Assembly: GCA_027578815.1 (NCBI GenBank)
Contig: JANBTH010000047.1
Location: 1 to 45,662 of the forward strand
DNA from: Coemansia sp. RSA 1804
Lineage: Eukaryota; Kickxellomycota; Kickxellomycetes; Kickxellales; Kickxellaceae
Direction: 5' to 3'
Length of the DNA: 45,662 bases
In this document: in pieces, positions 35,156-44,468 of the stretch
Numbering within the stretch: position 1 is the first letter of the stretch
How the letters are laid out: each line of letters begins with the position of its first letter
Made by a program: the position numbers and the translations under genes
Notes under the pieces: generated by a model
Database searches by the model: none
Seen by the model: the letters and a program-made list of their open reading frames with translations, nothing else
Told to the model about the DNA's origin: nothing

Positions 35156-38100
35156 CTTGTAGCGTGTGCTGTAATATTTGAAATGTATCTATGGACAAAG
35201 TAAACGATGCGCAGCACAATTCGTTAGTGCTGCTGTAAATTCAGACAGTGTGGGAGAGAAGATGGGAGATTGTGGAATGCAACGCAGCGAATGCAGCTTG
35301 GCAACAGCGACAACAAAGAAAACTAGTGGAAATATTTCGCGGAGATTTTGCTAGAATTTGTGTCAAACAACGCCAGCAGAATAAAAAACAACGGCCTCAA
35401 CTATTATACATGTACAGAGGGGACGAGACTGGGATTTTGAAAATGTGCACAGGGTCCAGGACAATTAGGAAAAGAATAAAAATATGAGGCGTGGACCGAA
35501 TCACTCAGCTGAATTCCAAACAAAATATATTAGCGAGGAATGAATGGTGTGGTGATGGTGAAGATATGTTGATAAGGATATATGCAGAGAGGAAGAAAAA
35601 AGTTAGGAATGCGACAAGGTAGAATAAAGGAAGAAGAAAAATGGATAAACGAAAGGAAGACTCCAAGCGAAGGGTGTTATATAGAAAATGAAAAAGGCGG
35701 ACTAGCCCTCTGGTGCGTAAAAGGTGGAAATGAAGCACTGAGGAAGCTGGTATTGACCGTCTATGCAAGGGACAAGACAAAAATAAAAAAGGTGGGGGGT
35801 GGATGATACGGGGAGTTTCTGCCTGACTCACTGTTGACTTCATGTTTGCTTTCAAGAAACGCTGTAAAAAAAGCTTGAAAACAAGGAAGCGTTACAATGA
35901 AGACGTGCAGACCTTTATGTTCAGCAAAGGCGTCAACGCACGCTAAAAGCCTAAGAGCAGGAGACATATCTGTCATCCATCTTATCATATGCTGGCAGAA
36001 GAGTGTGTAAGGAATGGTAAATAAGGTTTCTTTAAAGATGAAATGCAAGGGAAAAAAGGGGGAGGGGTGCTCATCGTGAACTTCCTGGTGGTCACTTGCC
36101 CAGAAACGTGAGTGCTTACACAAAGAGAATTTCTTTTTGTCATGGCTCATTGCACAACGACAGGGGGTAATGCAATTGCAGAAATGGACCGCCCATTGTG
36201 CCCAGGGTCTGTTTCCTTCATCCAGCAATTCATGGCCATTCGCACAACCACGTCTCCTAGTCGTTTTTGAAAGGAAAACACAGTTTGCCAAGAGACTTTA
36301 GAGCCTTTCGTAGTTCTAGTCCATTATCTTAAACACCCGTGTAAAGATGTTGTACAGAGCTGTGCTGTTGTATAGAAGATAACGTTTAAAACATAGTTCG
36401 GAAGAAGATTATTCCATATTCTACAACGCTTTGCTGCTCTGTAGATGGGACAAAAGCATTTTCTTTAGGGTTGGCTGCAAAATGCTTGGGAAAAAACCCT
36501 GAACTCGGATGCCAGCTGTTTTTCCGACGTCAGAAGCATTAAAGCAAAAAGGCAAGGTGACCAAAAATAAAGGCTGGAATGGGGGTTGGTCCACGTTCAT
36601 CCACATACAGAAACATATTGTTGCCCGGAAATGAACAAACACAAACTATATAGGATAATTCCCCATTTGTTTAAGGAAGAAGAAAACCCCGAGTGACGAA
36701 ATTTTAGTGGTTTATTAAGCAGATGAGCAAGTGCACTCACAGAAGCACAGCTGATGCACATCACCAGGCATCTTTTTTTTTCATAAATGGCTTCCAGGTT
36801 GCCTTCTTCCAAGAAGTCTAAAAAGAAGTGAAAGCAGAATGATGGGTTGGCAACCCCCATGCGCCAAGCACAAACGCAACAGCAATTGACCTCTTTTATT
36901 TTTTCTGGCGCTAAGAAAGAGAGACAAGGAAGAAGACGTTTTGGCAAGCCAGAGAGAAAGATATGGGGTTGTACAGGGATGCCAAGCCCTGCTAAAAGGA
37001 TGTGTTCTTTGAAATAACCACCTTCCAAGAAAAAACGACAACAATGGTGATACGCTTGAGATATGGTTGCAACTGCAACTTTAAGATAGAATGCCGTTTG
37101 CTTCCTTTAAAAAAAGTACCACACAAAGGCCAAGGAAAGGCCAAGCAAACATAGGGCAATAAAGAAGAGATGCTATAACACGCACGCTATCGTTCACTAC
37201 ATTCTGCATGTTGGCTGCAATAATCCAGTCTAACAGTGCACTAGTCCCTATCTGCTGTAAATGCAGGTCAAACTAAACTTACTCTTTTCTCAGTCGCTTG
37301 TTTAGTTACGGCACCGGAAGATTTTTGAGTATAGATGTGGCGGGCGTGTAGCTTGCAAGAAATAAATCTACGAATATAACAGTAATTATATAATGCAAGT
37401 CAAGGTTGGTTACTTTTAAGTTTCAAAGAACAAAGAGGGACAGTTTGTTGAAGGATGGGCAATATATCTTTTTAAAAATTTTGCTAGGACAAATCGGATA
37501 TGTAAATGTTTAAAATCCAAGCTTAGACGAAGAAGAACAAACCCACAAAGCGATGGCGGCAAAGGGTGAAAGAAAGGAAACCCACCAACCCATCCCGGCA
37601 CTAAATATCGTCAGGAAAAAGCCCCAATATAAGTTGCAAGCCGACATTCATATCTGTTTCTATAAAGCCCAACCAGCCACTGAGCTAGCTTGCTTTACCG
37701 ACATATGTGGAGACTTTAGACAAAGTAGGGGGGAATATGGAGGAAGCTGCGGAGAGGCTGTGTAGGGTTGGATTAATAATCGGCAATTGTCTTCATTATT
37801 CTTCCTTTTTGGCTTTGACAGGTACACATACATATGGCAAAATGGCTGTTATTTTTTCTTCTGCAGATTATGTATCAAAGGCTTTGCCATCTTGTGAATA
37901 GAAGAAATATCCTTGTGGGGGAAGAAAAATAAGATTCATAAACGCAACGTAAATAATAATAAAAAGGCAATAGGCAGGCAAGTCGTCCTCCACAACAACA
38001 ATAACAACAACAAGGGGCTTAAGCACGCTATGGCTTCTTAGCTTAGATATTAAGCCTGCCTAGCAGAACTAATATTAAAGATGTATATTGTAAGCAAATT

Positions 38101-39224
38101 AACAACACAAACGTTATATGCAGTCCATCAAGTGGGGTACGGAAAAGGGAGTGAGGGGTAAGAAGATCATCTGGAGAATTACCCGTTTAATTGAATCCAA
38201 GAGACTGGCACTTTTTTGTGGAGAATATAGAAAAATATAGAGGTCGATATTTACTTTTAATTATTTTTCAGTACAGAAAAAGACAAGTGGAATGGTCAAA
38301 ATCGCCTGAAAATAGTATAGATATATTTCAATATGTCAACGCGAAAACAAAGGAATATTCGAATACTTTTTAATTGTTTAATAGCTAGAATGTAGAACAA
38401 ACATGAAAGAGAAGAAAAGAAAAGGCAACATCCTTTTTACTCAAACTTTTTTTGCTCTTTCTCTTAACATCTCCGCAAAATTAATTCAAAGTTGTTGACA
38501 AGGAAGAAGGAAAATGAAAAAACTTGTTTGTACGCCACCTTCTCAGTCGTGCCTTCAGAATCGAGCTACAAATAGGGTGCTACGCATGTTTTGTTTGTTT
38601 GAATCTTGGTAACAAAATTAATGCTTTCGATAGACGTAAGGTCTGCCGACAAATAACATTGCAGCTCTCATGCCGAGGATATTTGCTGGAGGCGTTTTGG
38701 GTGTTACTTTAGCACCCCTCCAAATCCCGCAAGTCTAGGCATTAAGTTGCTATTTGTCCCCCCGACAACGCGACGACGTCCGCCGACATTCTTGATGGCA
38801 GCAGCAACACACTCTCCCCGAACTTATCTCAGCCAACAGAATTTCTGGTTCCAACAGTCATGCACCCGCTGTGTACCATGAAACGAGGCCTCCAGTCATA
38901 CCTGGGCAAATTAAACATTTGTTTTCTCAGTGACACCCAATCATCCAAAACACAACTATGGAAAAGGTACAAACAGTTTATCTTAATGCCGATCTCGCCA
39001 TACGCTGCAATTACGCCATGTTTTTCACGCCGGTGTGATGGCATAGTCAATTTTTTCATGGATATATTCCATATTTTTCTTGGTTCAATATCTTTACTTT
39101 AGATTCAGGTAAATTGGCAAGGCTGTTCTGCAATCTCGACCCACTTTGCATAACATTTCCATCTTGCAGCCACCAAACATCAAACAAATATGCAATTTGT
39201 CCTATCCAAAAGACGCTCTGTTTT
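35156..39224. other. 4-kb gene-poor region upstream of the zinc finger gene
   Basis: The longest gap of the window. Open frames up to 176 codons are present but show no domain, and overlapping frames exist on the other strand. Features are a minus-strand TATATAA at 35677-35683, a purine-rich stretch (35580-35800) and several T and A runs. A GC-richer patch lies at about 38738-38900 amid AT-rich DNA; frames across it resemble no known protein. It could hold a long regulated promoter, a noncoding RNA or decayed transposons. No tRNA or rRNA was recognised. Confidence 0.4.
35677..35683 (-). promoter_or_regulatory. candidate TATA box, zinc finger gene
   Basis: TATATAA on the minus strand, about 522 bp upstream of the zinc finger ATG. 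It would imply a long leader. Confidence 0.25.
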
Positions 39225-40076
39225 CTATTTGTCTAATGCCTCGTTTTTGCATAAAACCACAACCGCCTCATCAGGGCCTCGGAAGACCTTCTCCACGCTA
39301 AATGTCTCTTGCTTGGCGCCAATCGGGATAGTTTGTTTGCCATTGTACCGTGCGAGAGTGAATTCTCCATATGCTGGAACACCGTCAATCTCCTCTGCAA
39401 GCTGCAGTTTTAGCTCACCAATGGTCTGTTTGCACGGGTCGATAAATACGGACCCAAGCAGGTTGGCTTCATCGTATTTTTTGTCGTAGACAAGAATCTC
39501 TTGTTCTTGGGGTCTATTAGCGTGGCCTGCAACAGAAGATGGGTTAGAAGCTGCCGCATTACCGCTGTCTTTCTGGTTATAACTTGAATTGCTTTTACTC
39601 ATTGAAGCCTCGTATTGAAGCTGTTGGATATAGCCGGATTCGCCTTGTGCTGCTGGCATCGCATCATCTGGGATTCCCCAGGCCTTAGAAAGGTCAGGGT
39701 TTGCCATGTAGTTTGGTACGAATAATGGCTTACTGCTTTCTTTAGGTTCCTTATCGCTGACAGTTACCGATCCACTACCACTGTTGTCACCCTTGCCTTG
39801 TCCATGAGTAGAAAGCAGGGTTCGAATATTGTCATCTCTGCATATATCCAGTGGTGTCTGTCCCTTGTCGTTTGTTAAAGTGGTGTCTGCGCCAAAACGA
39901 ACCAGAAGTTCTGCCGCTGCCAGATTGCCGCGTGCACAAGCCCAATGCAGTGCTGTCCATCCGTTCATTTTATTTTGGCTGTTGATGTTGACACCACCGC
40001 GTATGTAGGCGCTTATTGCCTTTATATTCCCCAGCGATACCATCTCGCGGAGGCTCTCTTCACGTTCGTCAACCAT
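39225..40076 (-). CDS. ankyrin repeat protein, ANKRD40-like
   Basis: From the ATG at 40076 the product has 283 residues; the frame extends two codons to a GTG. About three ankyrin repeats occupy residues 3-95: LREMVSLGNIKAISAYIRGG, then NGWTALHWACARGNLAAAELLVRFGAD and KGQTPLDI. After a Ser-rich linker comes FVPNYMANPDLSKAWGIPDD, and the C-terminal 90 residues (EILVYDKKYDEANLLGSVF through FRGPDEAVVVL) match the conserved C-terminal domain of ANKRD40. Function is unknown in any organism. It is divergent from COQ8 across 395 bp. Confidence 0.85.
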   Translation of the reverse strand: MVDEREESLREMVSLGNIKAISAYIRGGVNINSQNKMNGWTALHWACARGNLAAAELLVRFGADTTLTNDKGQTPLDICRDDNIRTLLSTHGQGKGDNSGSGSVTVSDKEPKESSKPLFVPNYMANPDLSKAWGIPDDAMPAAQGESGYIQQLQYEASMSKSNSSYNQKDSGNAAASNPSSVAGHANRPQEQEILVYDKKYDEANLLGSVFIDPCKQTIGELKLQLAEEIDGVPAYGEFTLARYNGKQTIPIGAKQETFSVEKVFRGPDEAVVVLCKNEALDK

Positions 40077-40471
40077 AATCACTACTTATAAGATTCCGAT
40101 AACCGTACGTCTATTTAGAAAAAGATCATATATAACAAGCCGACCAGCTTGGCTTAGCATTGAACTGTTCTTTTAAAAATAACTGAGTAAAGGTCAGCAT
40201 ATAAATGTCGAGCTTTAAACACATCTAATTCTAGTTATGGTTTTTACATGTGAGTATAATGTGGAACACCTCAAAAACTGATATCTGAAGAAAAATCCAT
40301 CCAAAGAACAGCTGTGGAGAGACGCTTTTGATCTCTTATTTTTCATTCTTGTTGTTTATTATCGTGTTTATTTTTCTTGTGTTTATTATTAAATTGCGCA
40401 AGAATCAGTAATCGGAACCGAGGAGAACGGCCCAGTAGTAGTTCTTTTCTATCAAAACGCTGTTTTAGGAT
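40077..40471. other. ANKRD40-COQ8 divergent promoter region
   Basis: 395 bp, AT-rich, with T runs near 40335-40395. No gene was seen. Confidence 0.5.
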
Positions 40472-42391
40472 ATGAACCTGGCCGAGGCTATCATCGTTCT
40501 TGGAGCTGCCAAGAGGATAGCCAACCTGGCCGCCAAAGAGACGTTGGTGAGCATTGGGCAGCACCTACAGACTTCTAGCGTGTTTGGCAGCAAAATACCG
40601 AGAGCAGAGGCGAGTGAACGTGGTCCTGAGTACGATTTGAATAAAGAGAGATCGCCTAACAACAAGTATAAGGTGCCCATTGCGTTGCATCCTGGACCAC
40701 TCAGTCGTCAATGGCTGCTGGAGTCAACAAAGAAAGAGGACCGCCAGACCGTGCCAAGTGTAATCGACGATTCTATCGTTGAAATAGCAACAGCCGATCT
40801 TTCTCAACTTGACATTCATGTTCCCTATCCACCAATTGTGCTGCGAAGCAATCCGATGAGCGTAGAAGAGCTGTGCAGTGTTCAACATAGGGGATTAAGC
40901 GAAGATGAATGTAGCCAAAAGACAAGGAGTGTTGCACCAGACACGCCATCCGAGCCTTCTGAACCTGAATCTGCACTTAATCCGGAATCCGATTTTGATA
41001 GCGCTAACGGGCAGATCCAGGAGCTACATGCGTCAAATATGCCTTCCAATCGCGCCAGCCGTCTTTTCCACTACGGATCACTTGCAATTGGGCTGGGGTT
41101 TGGTGCCTTGAGTGAAGCAACGAGACGCTGGAGTGGACTCTCGTCCACAGACTCAGCCAGCACTATGCCATCCATATTTATGTCAAAGGAAAACATTGAC
41201 CGGATAGCAGCTAAGCTTTCAAAAATGCGTGGCGCGGCGTTGAAGCTGGGACAGATGCTTAGCATACAGGATTCGAAAAACATATCGCCCGAGATATCGC
41301 ATATATTGCAAAGGGTGCAGAATGCTGCAAACTATGTGCCATTCAAGCAGATTGAGCCCGTTATAGTCCGCGATCTGGGAAGCAACTGGCGCAACGAGTT
41401 TAAAATATTTGAGGACACACCATTTGCAGCAGCATCGATTGGACAAGTACATGGTGCGGACCTTGGTCCAGAACTACAAAAGATCCACGGATTTGGTAGA
41501 GTCGCAGTGAAGGTGCAATATCCAGGCGTTGCTAATTCCATAGACAGCGATCTAGACAATCTAGAGTCGCTGCTGGTAATGAGCAAGCTGCTTCCACGCG
41601 GAATGTACTTGGAGAACACCATTCGCGTTGCACGGAAGGAGCTCCACTGGGAGTGCGACTACCGCCGCGAGGCCGAAGCCATGACCAAGTTTGGTGATCT
41701 TTTGGCCGGTGATCCGGTGTTTGTCGTGCCACGGCTTGTCGATGCTTTGTCAAGTAGTATGATTCTGACTGCCGAACATGTACAGGGCACCCATATGAAG
41801 CACGCTGTGACATACGACCAATCCACCCGCGATTACATCGGAACTCATATAATGCGGCTATGCCTGCAAGAGCTCTTTGAATTTGAGTTTATGCAGACCG
41901 ATCCAAACTGGGCAAACTTTTTGTACAATGCTGAAACAAGGAAAATAGCCCTGCTGGACTTTGGTGCGTCGCGGTCCTTTGGGAAGCAGTTCCTTGACAA
42001 GTATCTTCGGGTTCTAAAAGCAGCGCGAGACAACGACCGTGATGCCTGCCGTCACTGGTCAGTAGAGCTGGGATTCCTTACCGGACTGGAGGCGGACGTA
42101 ATGACTCAGGCACATGTTGATTCGGTGCTTGAGATAGGTAAGCCATTTAGAGAGCAGGGCGTCTATGATTTTGGCAACCAGGATGTGTCTTCAAATGTGC
42201 GCTCTGCTATTCCAGTTATGCTACGCCATCGTCTAACACCACCTCCCGAGGAAACATACAGTCTGCATCGCAAGCTAAGCGGCGCCTTTTTGCTCTGCAT
42301 CAAGTTACGTGCGCGTGTGCCGTGCCACGATTTGTTCAAGGACATCACGTCAAGATACACATTCAGCGACAACAGCAAATTGCAATGGTAG
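40472..42391 (+). CDS. COQ8: Coq8/ADCK3, mitochondrial UbiB-family atypical kinase/ATPase for coenzyme Q synthesis
   Basis: The 639-residue product has the UbiB hallmarks: KLGQ (258-261, KxGQ motif) in the QM region, the Ala-rich loop AAAS (319-322) replacing the Gly loop, Lys K347 in VAVKVQYPG, QTDPNWANF (475-483; D477 and N482) and DFG (496-498). Coq8 is an ATPase that supports the coenzyme Q biosynthetic complex in the mitochondrial matrix. The N-terminal 190 residues are longer and more polar than in yeast Coq8 and include IVLGAAKRIANLAA, a possible membrane or targeting helix. A second hydrophobic stretch, YGSLAIGLGFGAL (201-213), precedes the KxGQ region as in ADCK3. ATG at 40472. It is convergent with CNOT11. 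Confidence 0.95.
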   Translation: MNLAEAIIVLGAAKRIANLAAKETLVSIGQHLQTSSVFGSKIPRAEASERGPEYDLNKERSPNNKYKVPIALHPGPLSRQWLLESTKKEDRQTVPSVIDDSIVEIATADLSQLDIHVPYPPIVLRSNPMSVEELCSVQHRGLSEDECSQKTRSVAPDTPSEPSEPESALNPESDFDSANGQIQELHASNMPSNRASRLFHYGSLAIGLGFGALSEATRRWSGLSSTDSASTMPSIFMSKENIDRIAAKLSKMRGAALKLGQMLSIQDSKNISPEISHILQRVQNAANYVPFKQIEPVIVRDLGSNWRNEFKIFEDTPFAAASIGQVHGADLGPELQKIHGFGRVAVKVQYPGVANSIDSDLDNLESLLVMSKLLPRGMYLENTIRVARKELHWECDYRREAEAMTKFGDLLAGDPVFVVPRLVDALSSSMILTAEHVQGTHMKHAVTYDQSTRDYIGTHIMRLCLQELFEFEFMQTDPNWANFLYNAETRKIALLDFGASRSFGKQFLDKYLRVLKAARDNDRDACRHWSVELGFLTGLEADVMTQAHVDSVLEIGKPFREQGVYDFGNQDVSSNVRSAIPVMLRHRLTPPPEETYSLHRKLSGAFLLCIKLRARVPCHDLFKDITSRYTFSDNSKLQW

Positions 42392-42524
42392 ATCTTTTGC
42401 TTGGTAGCCATGCCCATTTTACATTTATATACACGGACGCTAGACGAAATGGAGTGGAGAAGAGAAAAACTAGACAAACTAGCTGATGAAGACTCGTTGC
42501 TTGACATTCTGACAAGAATTCGGG

Positions 42525-43352
42525 TCACAGAGTCTGCTGCTGTGCTGTCATCAGCTGCCGATAGAGATCGAGCGCATCCTTGACCCAGGAATACGACAGG
42601 CAGAATGAGCAAAGCTCAATAAACATGGTGTCTGCAAGGGAGTCGTTAATACGTAGGGCGCTGTGAATAACCTTCACGGCCAGCCGAACATTGTGTGTCT
42701 GCTGCATGTTACCTTGCAACAGCAGTCTACAGCTGGCCTCCACAGCATTCAAATATTTAAACAGAGTGTCTGGTTCTATCTCTGGCATTTGATCAAACAA
42801 AAGCTGTGCCAGTGAGTTGTGCTGGACCACAGACATCGGCTGGACAATAATTTCTCGGATAATGCGATTTGCCTTGCTAGGGTCGTCCACAATGTCGATA
42901 ATCGCCACGAGCACGGGCCAACAGTTTGTTGCATACAGACGGAGGGAGCGTGGAGAATCCAGCGGAAGTCTGTCTAGAATTTCTGGATGGCGTTTTAAAA
43001 CGTCCACAATACGGTCCATGACCTGTGGCGAGATCAGACTGCTTGGGTTTATACTGCTGCTGCCTCTATTCGTCGAATTATCTACAGGAGATGGCGTTTC
43101 CGCTGGCGATTCTGCTGGCTCTGTTTCTGCTTTGGATAGCATCTCTAGAACATAGTCCTCAAGTTCATTTTTGAGCTTGTCATTCAGTATATCGAGTGCT
43201 TTCGCTGCACCCAAGTCAAGCAGCTTTAGGTCGTCATCGACTGTGGGGTTATATGAAAGGAATGACGGGGGTGGCCGCGGCGGCTGTGCTACTAATGGAA
43301 GAAGCACAGAGAGGCTTCCAAGTGCAGGGGCTTTGTTAGTATTTGGGTTCAT
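42525..43352 (-). CDS. CNOT11: CCR4-NOT transcription complex subunit 11
   Basis: The 275-residue product resembles human CNOT11 in its C-terminal half. NCWPVLVAIIDIVDD matches the NPLVAIEMLLKL region. VQPMSVVQHNSLAQLL matches the SLHSMEVVNRL helix. The end, NVRLAVKVIHSALRINDSLADTMFIELCSFCLSYSWVKDALDLYRQL, matches NRLVRLVCVFLQSLIRN through the [23 protein letters not shown] helices. CNOT11 joins CNOT10 at the NOT module of the deadenylase. The N-terminal 90 residues are Pro-rich (PPLVAQPPRPP-like) and low-complexity. ATG at 43352. It is divergent from CHMP5 across 432 bp and convergent with COQ8 (133 bp). Confidence 0.82.
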   Translation of the reverse strand: MNPNTNKAPALGSLSVLLPLVAQPPRPPPSFLSYNPTVDDDLKLLDLGAAKALDILNDKLKNELEDYVLEMLSKAETEPAESPAETPSPVDNSTNRGSSSINPSSLISPQVMDRIVDVLKRHPEILDRLPLDSPRSLRLYATNCWPVLVAIIDIVDDPSKANRIIREIIVQPMSVVQHNSLAQLLFDQMPEIEPDTLFKYLNAVEASCRLLLQGNMQQTHNVRLAVKVIHSALRINDSLADTMFIELCSFCLSYSWVKDALDLYRQLMTAQQQTL

Positions 43353-43784
43353 TTTCTAAGCATTCAGAGCTGTGTTTAATTCGGAAAGGGCATCTGAAGG
43401 TCGTATGTTACAAGGCAGCTAATAGTACAAAAATAGACGAGATCATTATAATTGAGGGTGTTTGTTTGAGAGAATGGAGCAAGGATAATTAGAAAAGTAA
43501 AAGGTGAAAAGTTCATTTTTGTTGCCAAGAACTGACGCATGATTAAGTCATGCACGTGCTTGCACCTTTTTTTCAGCTTCTGTGTGCCAAGGAAAAAAGG
43601 GGCACACATTTTGATGGCTGTTGTTGCCTTTTTCTCTCTTTAGATTTCTCTCTATTACTTTATTTATTTTCTTTGCATTTAGTTCTTGTACATCAGATTA
43701 GAAAGTGAAATTGCGATACCCAGCCACGGGACAACCCTCTGTGTTTTCTTTCTTTATTTGCTAGCTAAAACGCACTTTATCTAA
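43353..43784. other. CNOT11-CHMP5 divergent promoter region
   Basis: 432 bp of AT-rich DNA with pyrimidine tracts at about 43619-43700 and 43740-43760 before the CHMP5 ATG. No gene was seen. Confidence 0.5.
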
Positions 43785-44468
43785 ATGAACAGATTGTTTG
43801 GAGCCGGCAAGCCAAAGGCACCAAAGCCTACTTTAAGCGATGCGATTGCGTCGACGGAATTGCGGGTGGGGACTGTTGAAGCCAAGATAAAGAAGCTTGA
43901 TGGGGAGCTTATCCGCTGCCGTGAGCAAATGAGTAAAATGCGCGATGGCCCTGGCAAGAACACTGTGAAGCAGAAGGCGCTTCGTATTTTGAAGCAAAAG
44001 AAGATGTACGAAGACCAACGGGACCAGCTCACCCAGCAGTCATTCAACATGGAGACCACGGTGTTTGCGACGGAGAATATTTCCAACACAATGTCGACAA
44101 TCCAGGCAATGCAGGATGCAAACAAGGCATTGAAGAAGCAGTACAAGAACATTGACATTGACAAGATATACGACATTCAGGACGAGATGGCAGACCTTGT
44201 TGAGCAAGCAAACGAGGTGCAGGAGCTCATGGGCCGCAGTTACAACGTTCCGGACGATTTGGACGAACAGGATCTGGAGGCTGAGCTGGATGCCCTAGGC
44301 GATGATCTGGGGTTTGAAGAGAACGACATCCCTTCGTATCTGAACAACCCAGAGCCTGAGATGCCCGACATGCTTCCGGATGCGCCCGACGGAGCAATCA
44401 GCCATCAGCCTGTTCCGGACAAGCCGACGGAAGCCCAAGCTTCGGCCGAGCCTGCTGTGCGGATGTGA
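43785..44468 (+). CDS. VPS60: ESCRT-III accessory protein CHMP5/Vps60
   Basis: The 227-residue Snf7-family product begins MNRLFGAGKPKAPKPTLSDAI, the CHMP5-type N-terminus. Basic helices (RCREQMSKMRDGPGKN, then KQKALRILKQKKMYE) lead to NMETTVFATENISNTMSTIQAM. The C-terminal half is acidic, with DDLDEQDLEAELDALGDD (about 160-180) acting as the conserved CHMP5 region that can bind Vta1/LIP5. CHMP5/Vps60 acts late in ESCRT-III at the endosome and in multivesicular body formation. The length is typical. ATG at 43785, preceded by CTAA and a pyrimidine-rich leader. Confidence 0.94.
   Translation: MNRLFGAGKPKAPKPTLSDAIASTELRVGTVEAKIKKLDGELIRCREQMSKMRDGPGKNTVKQKALRILKQKKMYEDQRDQLTQQSFNMETTVFATENISNTMSTIQAMQDANKALKKQYKNIDIDKIYDIQDEMADLVEQANEVQELMGRSYNVPDDLDEQDLEAELDALGDDLGFEENDIPSYLNNPEPEMPDMLPDAPDGAISHQPVPDKPTEAQASAEPAVRM

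Noticed and set aside
35761..36291. 176-codon minus-strand frame in the 4-kb gap
   Set aside because: No recognisable motif; Phe/His/Cys-rich random-looking composition and AT-rich context.
36597..37028. 143-codon minus-strand frame in the 4-kb gap
   Set aside because: Same reasons, with an overlapping competing frame on the same strand (36781-37044).
38829..39059. 76-codon minus-strand frame across the GC-richer patch
   Set aside because: Its sequence looks somewhat protein-like, but I recognise no family and there is no supporting context.
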